Source: Prostheceraeus crozeri
Taxonomy: Eukaryota; Platyhelminthes; Polycladida; Euryleptidae
Direction of reading: 5' to 3'
Length of the DNA stretch: 64,000 nt
Assembly: GCA_907163375.1 (NCBI GenBank)
Contig: CAJQUW010006362.1
Span: forward strand, 184,862-248,861
Both the position numbers and the translations under genes were made by a program. The first letter of the stretch is position 1. The number at the start of each line of letters is the position of its first letter. This document shows, piece by piece, positions 44,490 to 55,526 of the stretch. Below the pieces are notes generated by a model that searched no databases, had not been told where the DNA came from, and saw only the letters and a list, made by a program, of their open reading frames with translations.

Positions 44490-46625
44490 CTGTAAAAATA
44501 ATACGGGAAATATACATCCAACATCATTGAAATGATAGAACAGAGCATAACATAAAACTTAATCTTATTTTAAGATTTCTCATATACTGAATGTTTACAT
44601 AACATGCACATTCATTTTGATGTGTACATTTACTTGAGAGCATGATTGAATTGTTCATTGTCTGATTTTAATTCTACACTTAGTCACTATCATTATAAGA
44701 AATTTCCTAAATATACTGTCAAATTAGTCTAACTCTTTTGTATTCAAAGCAGATAATGATATAGTAATTCGAAAATTACTATTGATTTATTTCATACTTA
44801 TTTACTCTAATTAAATGGTTTCTCATTAGCTCTTATTACTCTAATCCCATGATATTAAATCATTTGATTTTAAATTATCATAATACATGTCTGTACACGA
44901 CATACTACACCATGTTATAAAAGACATCCTGGAAAAAAAGAAAAGACAGTGTTTATCTTTCATATCAATTTTCAAGGGATGGCAAGGCTTCGACAAAACT
45001 TCTATCAGATTACAAAGTAAGCTTATTATTTCGTACGCCTATTTTGTCTCATTACAAGTTGTCCTAAAACCTTATGTCATTTTGAATAATACAGTTAAAC
45101 ATTTGTAGGTCAAAAAAACACCTTAATCTCTACTTAGTCTTACTAGTCAATATTGTTAATAAACTATCAGCAGTCTTTGCTCTAGCGAGGACTGAAAGCG
45201 TCTTATACAAAGCTCAATTCAGAAACTGTTAACTCAACTTCTTAACTTACAATCATTTGCTATCATTTGCATGATAGGCATAGTAACAATTCAACAAGAA
45301 TGCGATTTAGTGCCACTATCTGCAGTACTATAGAACTTTACGACCAATGTTTAGTTTTCAAAATCAGACAGAAAGCAGTCACTGATAAATTCTGTGCGTC
45401 ATAGCGAGCTGATATGAGCGAAAGGCCGTTGCGTAGCTCTAGCTCAAAAAATACGCGACTCATCTTTCTGTCTTTTCATCCAACGAAAACCATGAATGAC
45501 AGTCATAAGTCCGAAAAAAGCTAGGTTTAAGTCAGCTAATAATAACAGACTGCAGAACAATATCACGCTTTTAAAAAATTGATCCTGGAGACAAAGACTG
45601 AAAAGTTAGTTATGCAGAGCTATCAGCTACTGTAGATGTATGTGGTCTAAAACAACTTACAAGTGTATTATACTTAGGCCAAAATATCAATTAATTACAA
45701 TTTAAATAACTATATCAAACTATAATGTCATTATAACATCGTTGATGAAAGCAGGAGAAGAAAATTGGCGTAAGTTTGCCTGCTTTATCTTCATTGTTGC
45801 GAAATGAAGAATCAAAACGGCAACAATCGTTTAATAAAATTTAAAAAACGAAATTGGTTAGTTAATAATTGTAGTCGTTCTACAGCGTCGGCGACGGTTT
45901 CCAGTTATATACTCGCTATCATCCAACAAACGAATTTCCGAAATAATCCTGTTAACTCAGAAGTTTGTCCGTTATCATCGATATACTAGTAAAAACAGAA
46001 TGTGAACGATCAGTTCTTACTCAGATATCCAGTAGGCAAGGGAGCTTATCAGAAAAAATCATGAACAATTTTCAACAAATTTGAAGTATTTGGCATAATT
46101 TGTCTGAATTCTTGAAAGACTGAACATTTTTTGGGAATAGAATGTGGAATACAGTGATAAAAATTTGAGCAATAGTAACCATCTGGCAACCCAGGGAATA
46201 ATCATAACTAGATAATATGCATACGGGCTATAAATAAATTTAGCTAAAAATGGCTTCAAGCAAAACTGGACGGATTTGTTTGATAAAATGTTTACCATTA
46301 TCTCGACCTATAAAAACCGTGTCTTAACTGTCTTATCATGCTGCTATACCAATTCAAATATAACTAGAATTAATTTGTTGTACGGCCATAAACCCCACGT
46401 TGATTTGGCCGGTTTCAGAGATCAGCTCATTGGTATCAAGCAAAATTGTATGATTTACATTCTTGTGCATTTACAAACGTATGACCTTAGATCTTATATT
46501 CAACACGTAATCAACATAAAATTGATTAGAATCGTACGTTAATGAGATGATCTACCTACAAGTTTGTAAGCCACCGGTATAAATAAGGTATCTAAGAATG
46601 TAAGCATATACTGTATCTAAGTTAT
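44490..46625. other. Interior of the CACTA-like unit, no gene recognised
   Basis: AT-rich. It would be intron of the unit's gene if the exon at 52.0 kb belongs to it. Confidence 0.4.
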
Positions 46626-46810
46626 TGTTATGGATGTTGATACATGAACTCTTGACATTTGTTTATATACGTCAATTTAATGTTTGATATATGTGTGAAG
46701 AGACTTGAAATAAACGAGTATCAATTACGGTTCGCAAAGCGCATAACACCGGACTATTCTCTGTTATTGCATGTAACTGCTGCTGTGTACATGTGTGCTA
46801 ATTCCTAACA
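46626..46810 (+). repeat. 5' LTR of the gypsy element
   Basis: Starts TGTTATGGATGTTGA and ends CCTAACA; contains an AATAAACGAG polyadenylation-like word. Confidence 0.92.
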
Positions 46811-46891
46811 TCAGCGGTGGGATTGTAACCATCAGCGATAACAATTGTGTGAAAGTGATTGATAACCAAGGTGTGTTAATAATTATTTTGT

Positions 46892-47740
46892 GTGTTCAAC
46901 TTATTAATTTCACTTAGTGACACCGAGGTTATGGATTGGAAGAAACTTGAGTTTGAGAGCAAGAACCCGTTAGCATTCTTTAAGAGTTTGGAAAGAGTTG
47001 CGAGTTTTAGTAAGTGGGGTGACGAAAAGAGGGTTAGTGCTGCAGTGTTACAGATCGGATTCGTAGAGGAATGGTTGGCAGATGAGGTAGAGAGCAAGAG
47101 TTTCGATACGCTAGATGAGGTGCGAGATTTTGTGATTGCGAGGCTTCAAACCGCCAGAGAAGAGAACTTTGGCATTGAAGGAATTCCATGATAGCAAGAT
47201 TAGGTTGAATGAGTCACCTAGGGAGGCGGCGGAGAGATTGAGAGACTAGTGAGGGAAGCTTATGCCGGAAGCAAAAACCGAGAAACTGTGACCATGATGG
47301 TCAAAGTCACAGCTGATTGAAGCAGCACCGCATGTGTGGAAGGAAAAGTTATATGAGTCCCCGTTAGATTTCACGCTTGATACGTTGATCTGTAAGATGG
47401 AGGTATTTAGAAAGACTGAAGTTTCGATCAAGAGAGTGTATGGTGGCGGTTCATAAGTTTGGTCAAAATTCCAGAATGTTCCATGGTAGAGGCGATGGTG
47501 TTGATCAGAGTCAGAGGGGCTTCAAACAGCACGTAGGTCAGAGGAGCAGTGGTACAGGTGTTAACTCCCAAAAATGTGTGTTATGCTTGCAGAAAGCAGG
47601 GCTCTATGCCAAAGACTGTCCAGGAGCGTCGTTGCTACGCATGCCGGGAAACTGGACACTTAGCGCACACTGTCCTAAAGCATCAAGTAGTAACAGTCAA
47701 CAGAGCAAACGAAATGTGAAGCGGGTCAGGAAAAATTAGT
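46892..47740 (+). pseudogene. Gypsy gag region (fossil)
   Basis: Encodes a helical gag-like start (MDWKKLEFESKNPLAFFKSL) and, further on, a Cys/His zinc-knuckle region (CVLCLQKAGLYAKDCP). Broken several times. Confidence 0.75.
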
Positions 47741-49500
47741 GAACCACTACGACAGATTTGTCAGAAGAATTGAGTCAGCTAAGAGGAGTGAGGAAGACAT
47801 TTTCATTAATGTCAGTGTTGAAGGTCGACCAATAAAAGCAGTGATTGATACAGGTAGCCCAGTTTCGATTATTAATGAAGATACAGCTTTTTCATTATCT
47901 CTAGGTAGTCACTCAGGTACCATCGATCAGATGCTTGAAGGCATTGATGGAGGAAAGTTGCATACTGTCGGTGAGGTTGTTGGTTTGGCTAGAAATAGAC
48001 GGGATCCAGCGGCAGGTTCTTTTCTACATTGTGCGTCATGTGTCTGACGGAATGCTTTTAGGGCGAGATATCTTGAAGGATTTCAAAGTGTTAGTTGATT
48101 GTGAAGACTCCTCCTGTTTACATTTAAGGCGCGTTAAGGAAAACGAGAGGAGAGTCCTAGGATTTCAGGAGCGGAGCACTCAATTGTGACCACGTCAGAT
48201 GCACCTATTTCGGTAAAGCCTTACCGGATTCCTGTCATTATGTGACAGGGTAAATCAGATGTTGATTGAAATGGAGGAGGTTGGAATCATCAGAAAGTCT
48301 TGGAGTCCATACTCTTTTCCTGTGGTCATAGTTCCCAAGCCACATAGTGAGGAGTTACGCTTAACCATTGATTATAGAAAGCTGAATAATGTGACCCAAA
48401 GTGATCCCTATCCAATGCCTGACTTACGTAGATTAGTGCAGCAAGCAGCGAATGCGAAGCATTTCTCGGTGCTAGATGTTCAGAAAGGTTTCTGGCAAAT
48501 TCCTATGAGGGAGCAAGACTGTCAGAAGACTGCATTTGTTGTTAACGACAGTCATTATGAATTTTACTGTTATGCCGTTTGGACTGAAGAACGCAAGTAA
48601 GACATTCCATCGAGTAATGAATGAGATGATGCAAGAAGTAAATAGTAAAAGTGACAAAACAATGGTGCAGTAGCTTACATCGATGATTTATTGATTTTTA
48701 GCGACACGATAGATGAACATGAGAGACACATTCAGTTGGTTGTTGAAGAGTTGAACATGAGAGGTGTAGTTCTGAACGAGCGCAAGTGTTCATGGCGTAA
48801 GGAATTTGTGGACTACCTGGGGTCACCACGATTGGTCACAGTCCATTCGAGCAAGGGGAGCAGTTCGCTGAAGAAGTTGAGACATGGAGTGAACCTTCAA
48901 ATGAGAAAGAATTGAAGAGATTTCTTGGATTCACTGGATTTTATAGGGAATGCATCCCTCAGTACGCAATCATTACTCAGGGATACTGACTGATTTGTTG
49001 AAGAAAGATAGAGAGTTCGAGTGGAGGGATGAGCAGAAAACAAGCGGTTTTCTAGACTAAAGGAGGCGATAATTCTATAGGAGGCTCCCACGCAGGTACT
49101 CACTTGACATGACCAAGCCAATAACATTGGTGACAGACCAGCCCAGCGGAATAGGATTGGGGCGCCACAACCTTGAACAGGAAGGGGAAAACCGATAAAC
49201 TTTGCGTCAGGCAAGTGGAATAAGGTGGAACAGGGGTACTCAACAACAAAAAGGGAAATGAGAAGCATGTGTAAATTGCAATAAAATCATTCCAGTGGCA
49301 AGTGGTAGGAGCTCCAGACCTAACGTGGGTCACTGATCACCAGCCGGTGCAAGAACATACAGCCGAACTTACTAGATCCTTGTTCTATTTAGATGGTGGA
49401 GCAAGATTCACTCCCTGGGAGTTGAAAATTAGCTATGTTCCAGGTGAAAAGATTCCGCAAGTGATGCGCTTGAGTCGGAATAAACAGTCAAATTAGTGAG
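47740..49500 (+). pseudogene. Gypsy protease, RT and RNase H region (fossil)
   Basis: Protease DTG block near 47,850; RT with EELRLTIDYRKLNNV and AKHFSVLDVQKGFWQIPM near 48,350-48,510 and the YIDD box near 48,680; RNase H remnants to about 49,490. Order and motifs are those of Ty3/gypsy pol. Broken several times. Confidence 0.85.
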
Positions 49501-49613
49501 GACAGATGATGAGTGGAGGCGCGCAAAAGAGGAGGATCTGCGATGATTTGGGCCATACGTGTGAAGGAGGGGTTAACCGACATCAACAAACATGATGGTG
49601 ATGAAAGAGAAAA

Positions 49614-50740
49614 ATGAGTTACACGAAGTTGATGGATAAGTTGACAGTTGTGGATGGAAAATTATTTTTCGAGAACAAGTTGGTGGTACCGAAAGGGCTT
49701 AGATCGGAGATGGTGGAGAAGGCGCACAAAGGACACATGGGAAGGAAAAGGACAAGTCGATTGGTGAATGAGAAATATTGGTGGCCAGAGTGGCGTCGTG
49801 AGAGTGATGAGTTTGTGGCCAATTGCATTGTATGTGCTAAGTCTAAGTACAATCGTCAAAGTCATGTCTCAGAAGGAATAGGGAGGATTGAAGTGATTGG
49901 TGAACCTTTCGTGCAGTGGGCCTGGATGTCAAGGGACATTGCCTACCACAAGCAACGGTAACCGTTTTATACTGGTTGCAACTGACCTATTCACAAAGTG
50001 GGTGGAAATGTATCCTATTCCTGATCAGCAAGCGAAGACAATCGCTGACAGAGTGTTAGATCTTGTCTGTAGGTACTCGATACCAAAAGAAATTCTAACA
50101 GACCAAGGCTCCAATTTCCAAAGCATTCTTTTTAAAGAATTGTGTGAATATCTAGGTGTCAAGAAGCTGAGAACTACTGCATGGAATCCTAGATGCAATG
50201 GAGAGGTCGAACGTATTAACAGCACACTAGGGGAGATGTTACGATGCCATGTCGAAGAAAAGGCGGATGAGTGGGATTGCTTCCTGGGTGTCATTGCGTA
50301 TAACTACAGAATAACTAAGCACAGCGTCACTAATTTCAGTCCATACCAACTAGTGTTTGGTCGCATTCCCCATACTAGTCTAGATGCGCATGTTGATGTT
50401 GATCCAAGTAGTCCTCGCACGTACTGCAATAGTCTACAAGAAGCATGTAAGCAAGCATCCGAATGGCAGAAGTTGGCGTTTGAGAGTCTATTGTCTGCTA
50501 AGGAAAAAACTTGTAGAGATGCCACGAATGACGGTTTTAAGGAAGGGGAGTATGTCATGCTAAGGAAATATTGGATAGAGCCAGGAGCGGTTAGAAAGTT
50601 TGAGTCCATACTTTGACGGACCGTTTGAAGTCGTAGGAGTAGAGAGGCCGGATTACATTGTTCAGATACAGGGAAGGCGAAAGAGAAGAGTCCATGGTAG
50701 GAACTTGAAGCGTTATGGGATGAAAGGTGATGGTAAGGGA
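49614..50740 (+). pseudogene. Gypsy integrase region (fossil)
   Basis: Zinc-binding domain (HKGHMGRKRTSRLV ... CIVCAKSKY), catalytic core with LTDQGSNFQSILFKELC and NGEVERINSTLGEML, then a basic C-terminal stretch reaching towards the 3' LTR. Broken a few times. Confidence 0.88.
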
Positions 50741-51204
50741 TAGATCAGTAGGTTTGCATCACCATAGAAGAAGAAGCAGAACTAGATGGAAGCATAGATA
50801 AGCCAGTCAGTAGGAAACTCCCATTTATATACCGATCCTGAAGAAGATCCCGGAATGATTATGGAAGTGGGCGGCAGTGAAGTCGAGCCTGAAGAGCGAG
50901 CAGTGGACAGCGAAGTGGATGAAGAACAAGCGGCGAACTCAACGGAGGGCGAAGAAGAACAAGAGGATCCTTTCTCCTTCGTCAGGGGATTATCGAAATA
51001 TGGAAGAGTGCGGAGAAAGCGAGTGATGGAGTAGAATGTGACTGTTCGTGATTCATTACCGTGTGATGTGAATTTGTGTACCACATGAAGTCCTAAACTT
51101 TCGCAAGCTCGTAATGATCTCAAGTGCGAGTCTGTGCGACGTTGTATATATCTCCGAACTTGTGCAGTGAAATCTTGTCAAACCGTGTGCTTAAGGGGGA
51201 GGTA

Positions 51205-51390
51205 TGTTATGGATGTTGATACAATGAACTCTTGACATTTGTTTATATACGTCAATTTAATGTTTGATATATGTGTGAAGAGACTTGAAATAAACGAGTA
51301 TCAATTACGGTTCGCAAAGCGCATAACACCGGACTTTTCTCTGTTATTGCATGTAACTGCTGCTGTGTACATGTGTGCTAATTCCTAACA
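51205..51390 (+). repeat. 3' LTR of the gypsy element
   Basis: Almost identical to the 5' LTR; preceded directly by the polypurine tract and followed by the TTAT duplication. Confidence 0.92.
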
Positions 51391-52007
51391 TTATCATGGT
51401 CTACTTGATGGAATGTCTACTAACATGGAATGCCCAATAATACCTGTAACTTTTTAATGATTATCACATTTGACTCGCTAGACAGACCTTAATTACATGT
51501 ATATCAGTTATTCAAAATATCTATTGCAAAATACTGTATTGTTTTGATCGCATCTATTTTGAAATAAATATGAGAAAGTCCAAAACTTAAGATAACACGC
51601 TCCGGAACGATAACGACTGATTTACCATATAAATTCAGAAAATTTCCAAACTTAACTCTTAACTTTCAAAAATTGCTAACATATAACAACATTAATTTAT
51701 TATTCTGATGATAGAATCATTCCGTAAATCTAGGCTAATCTTTGGTAACTCTTCACAAGAATTCAGTGAATCTCAAAATGATGCACCACTGATAACAAGC
51801 AATTTGATAAATTGTTAATTTTGATATGATGAAATTTTCTATGTAAAAGTATTGAAAATAATAAAGTATACTGTGTCTGTAAAATAATTTTTATGTCTGT
51901 ACGACGATAAGAAGATAGAAACACTCGCTAATAATCCGCAAATGTACACGACAACACTTTCAGCGGAGACCAGCTGTGAATGAAATAAAAGTGAAAATGA
52001 AACTTAC
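51391..52007. other. Interior of the CACTA-like unit, no gene recognised
   Basis: AT-rich non-coding sequence. Confidence 0.4.
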
Positions 52008-52051
52008 CTCTCGTACGGCATGGGGAATACGACGTCATTTCATTGTAGATC
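52008..52051 (-). CDS. Possible upstream exon of the CACTA-like unit's gene
   Basis: A 44-bp segment between TTGTTTCCAG| and CGAGAG|GTAAGT. In the phase required by the exon at 44,489 it reads RRIPHAVRE|FLAAAKS, which looks sensible, but an in-frame TGA precedes it. Either a length change lies here or the segment is only a splice-site mimic. Confidence 0.35.
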
Positions 52052-53084
52052 CTGGAAACAATCTTCACTGATAGAAACTAGTGATTGAGTTGCAACGTAT
52101 TTAGAACTTTGTAAGTAATTGAAATAGTTTGTACATTTTTTGATGTAAAAACTAATTTCAATTGTTGTTTTCTTCAAATTCAAAACGGATGACGTCATTC
52201 CTCCCCAACTGAACTGGGAAATATTTCCCTCAAAGTTCAAGGGTCATGGAAGAAGAAGTTCAGCAGGCCACATTGTGTTTCTCAATGCGAGCGGCGAGTG
52301 ATGTTATTTCCCAGTCTGAATATATGCCATGATGTTTCCGCACAGCATGTTGTCCACATGATTCATTCATGATTCTTATCCAAGGATGTGTGGAGTTCAA
52401 TCAGTGCTTATAATCGCTGTTACTCTCGCCGAACTTAGTATTTCACCTGTGCGGTTGCCATTAGATGATGTAATGTTCTTTTCTTTCCTCGAGTTCTTAT
52501 CTCATTCTCATCCGTATCTTACTCCTGTGGGTTTCCAACTTGTTTAATTTATAGAATGAAATAATATGAAGTAGCAAGTACTAACACTAGACAGTGTCCA
52601 ACAGCTTCTGATGCTGTCTGTTATTATTATTGTCTATTATTGCCGTATTTTCCACATAGAAGCCCACGGACCTTTTACTTGGCACTACCTAAATCACAAT
52701 TTAAGTTATTAATTAATACAATTTTATTTCAACAATTAATGTATGCAACTGAAATACAATTTGCCCAATTAGGCTAACCCCAATTATCTACATAGTATAC
52801 AAACTTGTGTATCGTTGGTTAAAATTCTATTTGAGGAAAATTAAGCTAATATCCTACAACAAAACGTGAACCAGTCATGAAATCTATTGAAATTTAATGT
52901 AAAATCTTAATTATAGAATAATACATGAACAAGTCATTCGATACACTAGATCATTGAGATGTTTCAGAACATGATAATCAACACATAATTTAGTGACAAC
53001 AATATAATAAGACACAGATCATTTTTCAGATCAGTGCGGTTTGAAATTAGTAAAATCACTCTTGCTGCATTCTAGCTTTTATGG
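52052..53084. other. Interior of the CACTA-like unit, no gene recognised
   Basis: The gene's start would be expected here if the unit is complete, but no convincing exon was seen. Confidence 0.35.
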
Positions 53085-53287
53085 GAAGAATTGTCAGTTT
53101 TGGACGTTTAGAAAACCAAATCGGTTTTCCAGAAAACCAATTGGCTTCCTTAAAAACTAATTTGGTTTTGTAGAAAACCAATTGACTTTCCCAAAAACCA
53201 ATTTGGTTTTCCAGAAAACCTTTTGGTTTTCCAGAAATCCACCTGGTTTTCTGGAAAACCAATTGAAAACCAATTTTTTTTAGAGTG
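53085..53287. repeat. Right subterminal palindrome array
   Basis: About ten copies of AAAACCAATTGGTTTTC-like palindromes, alternating with TTTCC or GGAAA, up to the terminus AGAGTG. Confidence 0.88.
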
Positions 53288-54004
53288 TATGTCACCATTT
53301 ACCTTTGACTTTCTCTCTTATTTTCTTTATAGTAATCCGCCTCTACAGCCGAGGCTCTATTTACTCGCTCACCTTCTCACCATCCTCCACATATGGCTAA
53401 TCTATCTAAGAAATAAGTGCAGACTATCATTCTATGATAATGATAAGAATATAGAGAATCCGCATATATCAATTTTCATAACATCTCTTGACATTCAATA
53501 ATTTACAACAATGACAAATATTTGAATAATATCATAGTATTTAATGCGACATTTAAGGAAGATAAATACGTTTTTAGTGTAAGCCTTCGTGAATTAAAAA
53601 AAGATCCCTTTTTATCAGATCAGACTGAGTATACAATATATTTTCATGTGAAGTAATACACGAACATTACTACTCACCACTAATTAGTTGCTACAATATC
53701 CACGATTTCGCCGGTTGGCGAAAAATCAGCTCGCATTAGTAAACAAATATCTACCAACTAATTATAGCAACTTTTTTGCCACCTGTCGTTTTTTAATTTT
53801 ACACATGCTTTTGGATAAATGATGACCATTTTCACATGCGGAGATAGTTTTTACACGAAAATGAACCTTCAAAAAAATTATCCACAAAATCTCTACCTCG
53901 CCAGATAATCTGTTGATTTTAGCAAGATGCGTTCCCACAGGGATCCTAAAGCGATAAAGATGATATGGGTGCAATAATAAAAAAGTCTGGCTTTTACTTC
54001 TACT
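53288..54004. other. Intron, no gene recognised
   Basis: Host intron sequence between the CACTA-like unit and the SINE. Near 53,931 a 21-bp word (GCAAGATGCGTTCCCACAGG plus G) is the near-inverse of one at 42,069 outside the other end of the unit. Confidence 0.4.
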
Positions 54005-54195
54005 ATTAATCCCCAAGGGAAAGTCGACTTTCATTCGGGGCTGGGAAGGTGCCTCAATGAGAATTTCGATAGGAGCTTTGTGGTACTTTTTGTCGAAATG
54101 CCCTTCCTGACGACTTCCGATGGCGCTTCTAGGCGGACTCGAACTGTCGACCTTGAGATCGCCAGTCCAAGACACTAACCATCACGGCACGGATG
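54005..54195 (-). mobile_element. tRNA-derived SINE
   Basis: On the minus strand the 5' part is tRNA-like: an A-box-like GATGGTTAGTGTCTTGGAC near 54,180 and a B box AGTTCGAGTCC near 54,136. The body follows (GGAAGGGCATTTCGACAAAA) and ends near CCCTTGGGGATTAATAG. Structure and length (about 190 bp) fit a Pol III SINE. It lies in the intron just downstream of the zinc-finger exon. No target duplication was identified. Confidence 0.75.
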
Positions 54196-54351
54196 CCATA
54201 ATGATTTAATGCAATAATGATTCGAGACAAGCACCCAATGCAATGTGTTTCAACAAACAGCTGTCCACCACATTTTCTGATCACATGTCCTGATGAGAGT
54301 TATAAACAGAAACATAAGTAGATTCAAATTTTACCATTAAACATGACTTAC

Positions 54352-54771
54352 CTCAAAATCGCTGAACATCTCATTTGAGACCGAATCCGTACAGCGCTCC
54401 AAACGTATAACTACCTTCGCCTCTTCTACAGAAAGCGAGTTCTTGGATCGCTTTAATCCAACAGCCGCCTGCGACGTGTTGTGTAGTTTTTTCAAATGTT
54501 TGGTAATATGCTTTTTCTTTTGTGGTGATTTGCATACAGGGCAGAAAACATGGTTAGGTACTTCACATCTTTCTACAGTGAAACGCTTAATGTGATTTAC
54601 CAGTTCTTGGCAAGTAGTATCACCTGTCACTAAGTCACGATGTTGTCTTTTAATATGCTCAGAAATTCTTCCTCCGGAGATGACGTGTATACCCCAAGTT
54701 TCGACTTTCGATATGGGCATAAATAGGTTCTTCCACTTCTTTTCGTTACTGCATCTCGATTCTCGGTAGCA
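54352..54771 (-). CDS. Zinc-finger exon of the recombinase-like gene
   Basis: An open minus-strand exon ending at an excellent donor TTTTGAG|GTAAGT in phase 0. It encodes two finger-like units: RCSNEKKWKNLF ... ISEHIKRQHRD, and FCPVCKSPQKKKHITKHLKK followed by LHNTS, then a helical stretch to NEMFSDFE. The next in-phase exon is the core-binding exon at 37,330. N-terminal C2H2-like fingers ahead of a tyrosine-recombinase core are a known layout in invertebrate recombinase-like genes. An in-frame ATG is at 54,718-54,720, but homology-like sequence extends upstream, so an earlier exon is likely. Confidence 0.65.
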
Positions 54772-55526
54772 ACTTTACCATGCTCTCCATTACCTCAAAA
54801 ATCAATAACATGACCCTGAGCATCATTGGTAATAAATAGGCAAAGGCAAATATCCACTTTTCTTAACAATCAAAAATTGCACAATATATTAACTTTATGG
54901 CAATCTAAAATATGTATAATTTACGGTGCGTTGTTGCCGATTTGAACTTGGCCTTCTACTAAATCTGTTAAGAATTGGATCAACGACTGCTGCAATACGG
55001 TATTTAAACAAAACTGTGATCATACCTAAACCAACTACATATCAAAATAACTACAATAATTCAGTGGCAAACCCTCGACCTCGCAGACCTCGATGGTCTG
55101 ACTTCGACCTCGATTAACGAATTTTTAATCGAGGTCGGACTGAAAACTTACCGTTACTTACTGTATTTTTATTATTGCGCTTTAGCCTCGCTTATATAAA
55201 ACTTTTGTATATGCATGTCTAGGCTTCATCCAAAACTTACGCCTATCTTAGTTTGTTTTAGATTAAGCGATGTGTCTACATACCTGTATAAACTGTATGT
55301 GTCACCTAATTTTCTATCACTTATCCTTTGGTGGGTATAGACTTCATCAAGACCACACGAAATATGCTGCATTTTCAATTTAATTAAATTACAAATATCT
55401 GATTTCTATGCGCTTTCATTTATCCTCGAAACTACTAAGAGGTTTCAATGTTTGAATAATTTCGCACCGTACCTTGATAAATAGCCATCGCCATAAACGC
55501 AATAGATGATGTGACTAGGGAATCCA
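54772..55526. other. No gene; one dispersed-repeat end
   Basis: At 55,062 a sequence starting CAGTGGCAAACCCTCGACCT and an internal inverted pair (GACCTCGATT ... AATCGAGGTC) resembles one at 59,113. Otherwise no feature. Confidence 0.4.

Larger units (their letters stand above)
46626..51390 (+). mobile_element. Ty3/gypsy LTR retrotransposon, young but broken
   Basis: LTRs of about 185 bp at 46,626-46,810 and 51,205-51,390 differ by about one substitution and one single-base length change (roughly 99% identity), so the insertion is recent. Target duplication TTAT on both sides. A polypurine tract (AAGGGGGAGG) precedes the 3' LTR. Parts in order: gag-like region (about 46.93-47.2 kb), zinc-knuckle region (about 47.57-47.7 kb), protease (VIDTGSPVSII), RT (RLTIDYRKLNN, VAYIDDLLIF), RNase H remnants (about 49.3-49.5 kb), and integrase (zinc-binding HKGHMG with CIVCAKSK; core VATDLFTKWVEMY to EVERINSTLGEML). 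The coding region is broken roughly eight to twelve times. It interrupts the CACTA-like unit. Confidence 0.93.
42191..53287 (-). mobile_element. CACTA-like terminal-inverted-repeat unit, 11.1 kb with nested gypsy
   Basis: The left terminus CACTCTAAAAAAAATCGG and the inverse of the right terminus CACTCTAAAAAAAATTGG match and are flanked by TA on both sides. CACT-type ends with dense subterminal repeats suggest the CACTA/EnSpm (CMC) group. Subtracting the nested Ty3/gypsy element, the original unit is about 6.3 kb. It carries a spliced minus-strand gene (exons at 44.5-43.0 kb, perhaps also 52.0 kb) but no recognisable DDE transposase. The unit lies in an intron of the recombinase-like gene. Confidence 0.65.

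Noticed and set aside
53056-53298. Open frame with repeated GKP and WF words
   Set aside because: Same cause: the right-hand palindrome array.
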